In this document: one piece after another, positions 16,713 to 23,519 of the stretch | Layout of the letters: each line of letters starts with the position of its first letter | Numbering within the stretch: position 1 is the stretch's first letter | DNA from: Cellulomonas sp. Leaf395 | GTDB lineage: Bacteria; Actinomycetota; Actinomycetes; Actinomycetales; Cellulomonadaceae | Length of the DNA: 64,000 bases | NCBI RefSeq assembly: GCF_001424125.1 | Contig: NZ_LMQI01000003.1 | Span: 119,879 to 183,878, forward strand | Direction: 5' to 3' | Position numbers and translations under genes: made by a program | The notes under the pieces: model-generated | The model's database searches: none | The model's input: the letters and a program-made list of their open reading frames with translations, nothing else | What the model was told of the DNA's origin: nothing

Positions 16713-17242
16713 CGCGAGGCTCCCTTCGTGATCGTCGCGACGTCCTCGCTGGCCAGCCCCGGCTGTGGGCCGAGCAGCGGTTCCAGCTTGTGGCGGGCGT
16801 CGGACAGGTAGCGCTTCACGGCTCCCGGGGAGACGCCGAGCCGCAGACCGATCTCGGGCAGCGTGAGGTCGTCGTAGAACCGGAGCACGACGCAGGCCCT
16901 CTCCCGCGGGGACAACGCGGTGAGAGCTCGTGCGACGTCGGTGCGGTCGCCCGCCGCGGCGTCCTCGTGATCCACCACGTCAGGCGTGGCGATGAGCGGG
17001 GTGACGGCCGCGAGACGGCTGCGGGCACGGTAGCCGTCGAGGTAGGTGTGCAGGATGACCCGCCGGACGTAGGCCTCGACCCAGATGATCTCCTCGGGCC
17101 GGCGCCGCGAGTAGGTCCTGACGAGCGCGTCCTGCACGACGTCCTCGGCCGACGCCATGTCCCCGACCAGCAGGTACGCGTACGCGACCAGCGCCGACCC
17201 TCGCTCGCTGACGAGCCGGTCGAGATCGGCCTCCCAGCTCAT
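16709..17242 (-). CDS. ECF RNA polymerase sigma factor (SigE/SigK-like)
   Basis: 177 residues with region 2 (YLLVGDMASAEDVVQDALVRTY, AYVRRVILHTYLDGYRARSR) and region 4 (RALTALSPRERACVVLRFYDDLTLPEIGLRLGVSPGAVKRYLSDARHKL). It resembles the SigE family of actinobacterial SigK-like factors. It is first gene of a two-gene unit with the membrane partner, ribosome site GGGGGCGACC. A second, broken copy of the same unit lies immediately downstream. Confidence 0.9.
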   Translation of the reverse strand: MSWEADLDRLVSERGSALVAYAYLLVGDMASAEDVVQDALVRTYSRRRPEEIIWVEAYVRRVILHTYLDGYRARSRLAAVTPLIATPDVVDHEDAAAGDRTDVARALTALSPRERACVVLRFYDDLTLPEIGLRLGVSPGAVKRYLSDARHKLEPLLGPQPGLASEDVATITKGASR

Positions 17243-17466
17243 GGTCGCCCCCTGCGTCGGTGCGGAACTGCCCTCACCTGCCTAGACGTCCCCCGCCCAC
17301 GAACGGTTGGGGTCCCACGATCGTCCCGCGAACTGCGCGTCAGATCACCGTCGCGTCGTGGTGCGATCTACGTCACATCTGCTGGCTAGACTCACCGGGT
17401 CGCGCAGCAACGGGGCTGTGGGACGGGCGCGGTCAGGGGGGCCTCGCTGATGTCCGAGGAGGATGC

Positions 17467-19761
17467 ATGGTCGAGCTCGGGTCCACGAGCATCACGATCG
17501 TCAGTGTCATCGCGGCCGTTGCGGTCGCGTCCCTTCTCATCGCCGTAGTGCTGCGCCGTCAGGTGCTCGCGGCCGGTGAGGGGACCGAGTCCATGCGCGA
17601 GATCGCGCGCGCGGTCCAGGAAGGGGCGGCGGCGTACCTGAGCCGGCAGTTCCGCACCCTGGCCCTCTTCGCGGTCGTCGTCTGTGCCCTGCTGTTCCTG
17701 CTGCCGGGTGACGGTGGCGTCAAGGTGGGCAGGTCTGTCTTCTTCCTGATCGGCGCCGGGTTCTCGGCGGCCATCGGGTACCTGGGCATGTGGCTCGCCA
17801 CGCGGGCGAACGTCCGGGTCGCGGCAGCCGCGTCGGAGGTGGGTGGGCGTGCAGAAGGCGCGCGCATCGCGTTCCGGACCGGCGGGTTCGTCGGCATGAG
17901 CGTCGTGGGCCTCGGTCTGCTCGGCGCCGCGTCGGTCGTCCTCATCTACCGGGCGGAAGCGCCGGCGGTGCTCGAGGGCTTCGGCTTCGGTGCCGCTCTG
18001 CTCGCCATGTTCATGCGCGTCGGCGGCGGCATCTTCACCAAGGCGGCCGACGTCGGCGCCGACCTCGTCGGGAAGGTCGAGAAGCACATCCCGGAGGACG
18101 ACCCGCGCAACGCGGCCACCATCGCGGACAACGTCGGCGACAACGTCGGCGACTGCGCGGGCATGGCGGCGGACCTGTTCGAGTCCTACGCCGTCACGCT
18201 CGTGGCGGCCCTGATCCTGGGCAAGGCGGCATTCGGTGAGCAGGGGCTCGTGTTCCCGCTCATCGTCACGGCCATGGGGGCCATCGTCGCCGTCCTCGGC
18301 GTGTTCATCACGCGGGTGCGCGGCGCGGAGAGCGGCCTGGCGGCGATCAACCGGGGCTTCTACATCTCCGCGCTCGTCGGCGTCGGGCTCTCCGCGATCG
18401 CGGCGTTCACCTACCTGCCGTCGTCCTTCGCGGACCTCACGGGCGGCACCGCCGGCCTCGAGACGCACGTCGGCGACCCGCGGCTGATCGCCTCGGTCGC
18501 GGTGGCCATCGGCGTCGTGCTGGCGGGCATCATCCTGTGGGTGACCGGGTACTTCACGGGCACGACGAGCAAGCCGACGCTGCACGTGGCCCGCACCACC
18601 CTGACCGGCGCGGCCACGGTGGTCCTGTCGGGCATCGGGGTCGGCCTCGAGTCCGCCGTCTACACCGCCGGCATCATCGCCGCGGCCATCTGCGGTGTGT
18701 TCCTGCTGGCCGGTGGCTCCGTCGCGCTGTCGCTGTTCCTCATCGCGCTCGCGGGCTGCGGCCTGCTGACCACGGTCGGCGTCATCGTCGCCATGGACAC
18801 GTTCGGGCCGGTGAGCGACAACGCGCAGGGCATCGCGGAGATGTCGGGCGACGTCACGCCCGAGGGCGCGCAGATCCTCACGGACCTGGACGCCGTCGGC
18901 AACACCACGAAGGCCGTTACCAAGGGCATCGCGATCGCGACGGCCGTGCTGGCCGCGACCGCGCTGTTCGGCTCCTACGCGGATGCGGTGTTCAACGCGC
19001 TGCAGACCGCGGGCGAGGCGGGCGACGAGCTCACCGAGGCGATGCTGAGCTACAGCATCATCAGCCCGGTCACCCTGGTCGGCGTGATCCTCGGTGGCGC
19101 GACGGTCTTCCTGTTCTCGGGTCTGGCCATCGACGCCGTGACCCGGGCAGCCGGGGCCATCGTCTTCGAGGTCCGTCGCCAGTTCCGCGACAACCCCGGG
19201 ATCATGACCTACGAGGTGCGGCCGGAGTACGGCAAGGTCGTCGACATCTGCACGCGTGACTCCCTGCGCGAGCTGGCCACCCCCGGTCTCCTCGCGGCGT
19301 TCGCACCGATCGCCGTCGGGTTCGGACTGGGCGTCGGCCCGCTGGCCGGGTTCCTCGGCGGTGCCATCGCGACCGGCGTGCTCATGGCGGTCTTCCTGGC
19401 CAACTCCGGTGGCGCCTGGGACAACGCGAAGAAGATCGTCGAGGACGGCAACTTCGGCGGCAAGGGGTCCGACGCCCACTCGGCGGCGGTCATCGGCGAC
19501 ACCGTCGGCGACCCGTTCAAGGACACCGCAGGCCCGGCGATCAACCCGCTGATCAAGGTCATGAACCTCGTGGCCCTGCTCATCGCACCGGCCGTGGTCG
19601 CCGTCTCGGTGGGTGACGACGCCAACCGCACGGTGCGCCTGACCATCGCCGTCTCGGCCGCGCTCATCGCGGGCGGCGCGGTCGTGGCGTCCCGCATCCG
19701 CGCGGCGCGTGCGGACCGGAACGACCTGACGCGCGAGGCCGAGAACGCGCTCGCGGGGTGA
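17467..19761 (+). CDS. hppA: Membrane proton-pumping pyrophosphatase (K+-independent type)
   Basis: 764 residues with about 16 transmembrane helices. It hydrolyses pyrophosphate to pump protons. Substrate-site motifs: DVGADLVGKVEKHIPEDDPRN, then NVGDNVGDCAGMAADLFESY, and near the C-terminus DAHSAAVIGDTVGDPFKDTAGPA. Lys482 in GNTTKAVTKG is the lysine that marks K+-independent enzymes (Ala in K+-dependent ones). GAGGAGG lies just before the ATG at 17467. Single-gene unit with a strong terminator. The 224 bases upstream, shared with the divergent sigma operon, must hold both promoters. Confidence 0.97.
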   Translation: MVELGSTSITIVSVIAAVAVASLLIAVVLRRQVLAAGEGTESMREIARAVQEGAAAYLSRQFRTLALFAVVVCALLFLLPGDGGVKVGRSVFFLIGAGFSAAIGYLGMWLATRANVRVAAAASEVGGRAEGARIAFRTGGFVGMSVVGLGLLGAASVVLIYRAEAPAVLEGFGFGAALLAMFMRVGGGIFTKAADVGADLVGKVEKHIPEDDPRNAATIADNVGDNVGDCAGMAADLFESYAVTLVAALILGKAAFGEQGLVFPLIVTAMGAIVAVLGVFITRVRGAESGLAAINRGFYISALVGVGLSAIAAFTYLPSSFADLTGGTAGLETHVGDPRLIASVAVAIGVVLAGIILWVTGYFTGTTSKPTLHVARTTLTGAATVVLSGIGVGLESAVYTAGIIAAAICGVFLLAGGSVALSLFLIALAGCGLLTTVGVIVAMDTFGPVSDNAQGIAEMSGDVTPEGAQILTDLDAVGNTTKAVTKGIAIATAVLAATALFGSYADAVFNALQTAGEAGDELTEAMLSYSIISPVTLVGVILGGATVFLFSGLAIDAVTRAAGAIVFEVRRQFRDNPGIMTYEVRPEYGKVVDICTRDSLRELATPGLLAAFAPIAVGFGLGVGPLAGFLGGAIATGVLMAVFLANSGGAWDNAKKIVEDGNFGGKGSDAHSAAVIGDTVGDPFKDTAGPAINPLIKVMNLVALLIAPAVVAVSVGDDANRTVRLTIAVSAALIAGGAVVASRIRAARADRNDLTREAENALAG

Positions 19762-19766
19762 GTGAT

Positions 19767-19803
19767 CGACCGCTCCCTCGACCTCAGGTCGGGGGAGCGG
19801 TCG
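19767..19803 (+). terminator. Terminator of hppA
   Basis: Inverted repeat with 18-bp arms (one G-T pair) and a one-base centre, beginning 6 bases after the hppA stop: cgaccgctccctcgacct then aggtcgggggagcggtcg. One of the strongest hairpins in the window. Confidence 0.8.
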
Positions 19804-19859
19804 ACCCCCGGATCTGGTGTGGGATGGGAAGACAAGCCCACGCCCCCGCTGGAGGACCG

Positions 19860-20522
19860 ATGACACACGCGCTCGCGCTCGCCGGACACGGCCGCTACGA
19901 GGACCCGTGGCACGACGGCGCGGCGATCGCGCACCGGGTCGCGCTCCTGCTGGCCGAGGACGGGATCGAGACGACGATCCGCGGCACCCTCCCCGCCGCG
20001 CTGGACGACATCGCGCCCGACCTGGTGATCGTCGCCTCCGGCCGCGGCCGGCCCGACGCCGACTTCGACGGGACCGACGACGACTGGGTGCCGTTCCACG
20101 ACCGCCTGGCGTCGCTGGTGCGCTCCGGCGTCCCTGTGCTCGCGCTGCACCAGGCGACGAACACCTTCCTCGACTCGTCGACCTGGGGCTCGATCCTCGG
20201 TGGGCGATGGGTGGAGGGCGCCTCGTGGCACCCGCCGCTCGGACCCGCGACGTTCCGGGTCGTCGACCCGTCGCACGCGGTGACCACCGGACTGGGCACC
20301 GTCGAGGCCCAGGACGAGCGATATCTCTCGCTCGACGTCTCGCCGGACGTGCACGTGCTCGTCGTGGCCGAGCACGACGGCGCGCAGCACCCGGTGGTCT
20401 GGGTCGGCCCCGGGCCGGGTCGGGTGGTCTACGACGCCCTCGGGCACGACGTCCGGTCCTACGACTCCCCGTCCAGAGTGGAGCTGTTACGCCGCGAGGT
20501 CCGCTGGCTGCTCAGCCGTTGA
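19860..20522 (+). CDS. ThuA-like / class I glutamine-amidotransferase-like protein
   Basis: 220 residues. The ALALAGHGRYEDPWHD start, VIVASGRGRPDADFDGTDDDWVPFHDRL, SGVPVLALHQATNTFLDS and WGSILGGRWVEGASWHPP, then HAVTTGL and VYDALGHD, follow the ThuA-fold pattern. ThuA proteins are linked to trehalose and other sugar metabolism, but the exact reaction is unknown. GGAGGA precedes the ATG. Its last 64 bases overlap the convergent gene on the other strand. Confidence 0.72.
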   Translation: MTHALALAGHGRYEDPWHDGAAIAHRVALLLAEDGIETTIRGTLPAALDDIAPDLVIVASGRGRPDADFDGTDDDWVPFHDRLASLVRSGVPVLALHQATNTFLDSSTWGSILGGRWVEGASWHPPLGPATFRVVDPSHAVTTGLGTVEAQDERYLSLDVSPDVHVLVVAEHDGAQHPVVWVGPGPGRVVYDALGHDVRSYDSPSRVELLRREVRWLLSR

Positions 20523-21004
20523 CTGCGCAGGGTCGCGCCGGCCAGCAGCAACCCCCAGACGAGGAACCACGGCTCCCACAGGAACAGGCGCCAGGTGAGG
20601 GCCCGGTCGGACAAGGGCTCGGCCGGGACGATCGCGCCTCCCGCGACGAGCGCGACCGACGTCGTCTGGAGCAGGCCGTAGAGCACGAGGACCGACGCAC
20701 CGGACCAGCCGAGGGCCAGGAGCAGGCGTCGGGGCAGTCGTCGCCCCCACGGCTGCACGAGCGCGAGGGCGAGCACGCCGCCGAGCACCTTGAGCACGAG
20801 GGCGACCATGTTGGCGGCCAGCAGCACCGGGTCGCCCGCCCGGGCCCTGCGCTCGATGGTCCCGCCCAGCGTGTCGAGGCCGACCGTGCTCCCCAGCGCC
20901 CACACGAGGCTGACCGCCGCGAACGCGAACGCGACGATGACCGCCCCCCACGCCACCCACACCGGCGGCACCCACGACTGCCCGGTCCGCTCCACGGCCA
21001 CCAC
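20459..21004 (-). CDS. DUF3995-like four-helix membrane protein
   Basis: 181 residues with four hydrophobic segments (WGAVIVAFAFAAVSLVWALG; ANMVALVLKVLGGVLALALV; LLLALGWSGASVLVLYGLLQ; LFLWEPWFLVWGLLLAGATL). The WALG and WEPWFLVWG features match small actinobacterial membrane proteins of the DUF3995 kind; the function is unknown. The start could be GTG 21004, GTG 21001 or TTG 21013. The hydrophilic tail (SQRTSRRNSS) is encoded in the part that overlaps the ThuA-like gene. Confidence 0.6.
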   Translation of the reverse strand: MVAVERTGQSWVPPVWVAWGAVIVAFAFAAVSLVWALGSTVGLDTLGGTIERRARAGDPVLLAANMVALVLKVLGGVLALALVQPWGRRLPRRLLLALGWSGASVLVLYGLLQTTSVALVAGGAIVPAEPLSDRALTWRLFLWEPWFLVWGLLLAGATLRSQRLSSQRTSRRNSSTLDGES

Positions 21005-21057
21005 GCTAGCCAACCGCCACCTTCTGCCGGGGCTGCGATCCCCGCCAGGATGGTCCT

Positions 21058-21726
21058 GTGACCACGACCCCCACCCACCCCCGGCTGCGGGTGATGACGT
21101 ACAACATCAAGGGCCTGCAGGTGTCACGCGCCGACGCGATCGCCGTGGTGCGTGCGGCCGCGCCCGACGTCCTCGGCGTGCAGGAGCCGACGCGAGGGCT
21201 GCTCGGCTGGTGGCGGATGTGGCGGTTCGCGCTGGCGGTCGGGATGCGGGCCGTCGTGAGCGGCCGTGGCGCCCGCACGACCGCTCTGCTCGTCGCGCCG
21301 GGCCGGTCGGTGACCGGTCGCTCCGCGGTCGGGCTGCCTAACCTGTCCGGCCGCACCCGCCGCGGCGTCGCCATCGCGACCGTCGACGGCATCCGGTTCG
21401 TCGTCGTGCACCTGTCGTTGGTTCGCGACGAGCGCGCCGCGCACCTGTCGGACCTCCTGACCCACCACGTCCCGACGACGCGGGCAGTCGTGCTCGGTGA
21501 CCTCAACGAACCCCCCGGCGGGCCGACGTGGACCACCCTCGCGCGGGTGCTCGTCGACGTGGACCCCACCGGCGACCCGACCTTTCCCGCGGTCGAGCCG
21601 AGGCAGCGCATCGACGCGGTCCTGCTCACCCCCGACCTGACCGCCGGTTCCCCGCGCGTCCTGTCCGACCCGGCGGTCCTCCGCGGCAGCGACCACCGCC
21701 CGCTCGTGGTGGACGTCTGGCCCTAG
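21058..21726 (+). CDS. Endonuclease/exonuclease/phosphatase-family protein
   Basis: 222 residues covering one EEP domain: RVMTYNIKG (Asn), VLGVQEPTRG (metal Glu), VVVHLSLVRDE (His), VVLGDLNEPPGGP (Asp-Asn) and GSDHRPLVVDV (catalytic Asp-His). All catalytic landmarks are present, so it should be an active Mg-dependent phosphodiesterase. Its substrate (DNA, lipid or inositol phosphate) cannot be told. GTG start; a 63-bp-period repeat follows the stop. Confidence 0.88.
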   Translation: MTTTPTHPRLRVMTYNIKGLQVSRADAIAVVRAAAPDVLGVQEPTRGLLGWWRMWRFALAVGMRAVVSGRGARTTALLVAPGRSVTGRSAVGLPNLSGRTRRGVAIATVDGIRFVVVHLSLVRDERAAHLSDLLTHHVPTTRAVVLGDLNEPPGGPTWTTLARVLVDVDPTGDPTFPAVEPRQRIDAVLLTPDLTAGSPRVLSDPAVLRGSDHRPLVVDVWP

Positions 21727-21736
21727 CAGCACACCC

Positions 21737-21848
21737 CGGACGTCCGCAGCTTCGAGCGCCCAGAGGACCGAAAGTGCTGACGTTGCGGTCCGTGCTCAGC
21801 GGACGTCCGCAGATCAGAGCGCCCCGAGGACCGGATGTGCGGACGTCG
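21737..21848. repeat. Two intergenic repeat units with 63-bp period
   Basis: Units starting at 21737 and 21800 share cggacgtccgcag, then a short variable part, gagcgccc, gaggaccg and a g-tg-gacgt end. Each unit begins with the perfect palindrome cggacgtccg. They fill the gap between the EEP gene and the methyltransferase gene. Confidence 0.7.
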
Positions 21849-21898
21849 TGGTGCGGGTCAGCGATCGGGGATGCGGGCGTGGCGGGGATGATGGCGGG

Positions 21899-23446
21899 GT
21901 GGCTCTCGATACCGCGCCCGGTGCGCCCCTGACCGATCCGCGGCTCGTCGCCGCGCTGCGCGACGACCTCACGGCTGCGGGGTACGGCGTGGCCGGGGTC
22001 GAGGAGGTGCTGGGCGCGGTCGCGGCCGACGCCCTGCACCGCGAGGAGCCGGTGCCGGCGCTGCGCGCGACGCAGGCGGCAGCAGACGACGTCGTCGCGG
22101 CGCTGATCCGGACCTTCCTGCTGGGCACAACCACCCCGCGTCGGATGCTCGAGCGGGCGCTGCCGACACTGACCGTGGAGGGGGCGTCACGGCTGGGGCT
22201 CGTCGAGGTCGACGGCGACCAGGTGAGAGCCCGGGTCGACCTGCGCCCCTACGCCGCGGTCGACGGCGGCGGTGAGGTCGACTGGTGGATCGCGTCCGAC
22301 CTCGGCGAGCTGGCGACCGGGGCGGCGCTGCGGACCGACCACGTGCTCGGCGTCGGCGGGGCGTCCACCACGCTGGCGCAGGTCACCGTCCGCGACGAGC
22401 GCGACCACGTGCTCGACCTGGGCACGGGCTGCGGGATCCAGGCCCTGCACGCGTCGCGGCACTCCCGGCGGGTGGTCGGAACCGACATCTCGCGGCGGGC
22501 CCTCGGGTTCGCGCGGTTCAACGCGGCGATGGCCGGGCTGGACGAGAGCCGGTTCGAGCTGCGCGAGGGGTCGATGCTTGAGCCCGTCGCCCCCGAGCGG
22601 TTCGACCTCGTCGTCAGCAACCCGCCGTTCGTCATCACGCCCCGGACCCCGGGGATGCCGTCGTACGAGTACCGCGACGGCGGACGGTCGGGTGACGCGA
22701 TCGTGCGCGAGCTGATCGAGGGGGTCGGAGCCGTGCTGGCACCGGGAGGCGTGGCGCAGCTGCTGGGCAACTGGGAGGTGCGCGGCGGCGAGGAGTGGCA
22801 CGACCGCGTGGGCTCGTGGCTCGACGCGAGCGGCCTGGATGGATGGGTGGTGCAGCGCGAGCTCCAGGACCCCGCGCAGTATGCGGAGACGTGGATCCGC
22901 GACGGCGGGACGACCCCCGACCGGGACCGCTCCGCGTGGGCGGTCCGCTACGGGCAGTGGCTGGACGACTTCGCGTCGCGGGACGTCGAGGGGATCGGGT
23001 TCGGCATCGTGACGCTGCGCAAGCCGCTGGGGGAGCGGTCGCTGCGTCGGCTCGAAGAGGTCACGGGGACGGTCCGGCAGCCGCTCGGCCCGTCGATCGC
23101 GGCCTCGCTCGCCGCCCACGACTGGCTCGCGTCGATGACCGACGACGACCTCGCCGCCCAGCGCCTCGTCGTCGCACCCGACGTGACCGAGGAGCGGTAC
23201 CTCACCCCGGGGGACCCGGACCCGCAGGTGGTGCTCCTGCGTCAGGGCGGCGGGTTCGGCCGGGCCGTGCAGGCCGGGACCGCGCTCGCGGGGTTCGTCG
23301 GCGTCTGCGACGGCGAGCTCACGGTCGGTCAGATCGTCAACGCCCTGGGCGCCCTGCTGGAGGTCGGTGCCGACGCGGTCGCCGCGGACGTCCTCCCGTC
23401 GGCCCGCGGCCTGGTCCGCGACGGCCTGCTGCTCCCGGCGGACTGA
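21899..23446 (+). CDS. SAM-dependent methyltransferase (HemK/RsmC-like, NPPF type)
   Basis: 515 residues. An N-terminal helical domain (about 1-100) is followed by VDWWIASDLGELATGAAL. The methyltransferase core has motif I VLDLGTGCGIQALHAS, the acidic loop VVGTDISRRAL, and catalytic DLVVSNPPFVITP, the NPPF tetrad of enzymes methylating planar amide or exocyclic nitrogen. A long C-terminal domain follows. Actinobacterial proteins of this architecture are usually described only as methyltransferases; rRNA, release factor or small-molecule substrates are possible. The GTG at 21899 is favoured because the longer frame upstream is Gly-rich and in the repeat region. Confidence 0.85.
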   Translation: MALDTAPGAPLTDPRLVAALRDDLTAAGYGVAGVEEVLGAVAADALHREEPVPALRATQAAADDVVAALIRTFLLGTTTPRRMLERALPTLTVEGASRLGLVEVDGDQVRARVDLRPYAAVDGGGEVDWWIASDLGELATGAALRTDHVLGVGGASTTLAQVTVRDERDHVLDLGTGCGIQALHASRHSRRVVGTDISRRALGFARFNAAMAGLDESRFELREGSMLEPVAPERFDLVVSNPPFVITPRTPGMPSYEYRDGGRSGDAIVRELIEGVGAVLAPGGVAQLLGNWEVRGGEEWHDRVGSWLDASGLDGWVVQRELQDPAQYAETWIRDGGTTPDRDRSAWAVRYGQWLDDFASRDVEGIGFGIVTLRKPLGERSLRRLEEVTGTVRQPLGPSIAASLAAHDWLASMTDDDLAAQRLVVAPDVTEERYLTPGDPDPQVVLLRQGGGFGRAVQAGTALAGFVGVCDGELTVGQIVNALGALLEVGADAVAADVLPSARGLVRDGLLLPAD

Positions 23447-23462
23447 CCCACCACGACGCAAC

Positions 23463-23502
23463 GTCCGCACTCCAGCGGGGTGGAACCCGTCGGAGTGCGG
23501 AC
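23463..23502. terminator. Bidirectional terminator between methyltransferase and mannanase genes
   Basis: Perfect 11-bp arms gtccgcactcc / ggagtgcggac around an 18-base centre, placed 16 bases after one stop and 17 bases before the other in a convergent gap. Confidence 0.75.
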
Positions 23503-23519
23503 GCTGCGGGTGAGACGTG

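Noticed and set aside
17392..19866. 824-codon minus-strand ORF opposite hppA
   Set aside because: His/Asp/Arg/Gly-rich composition typical of an antisense frame; hppA is unambiguous.
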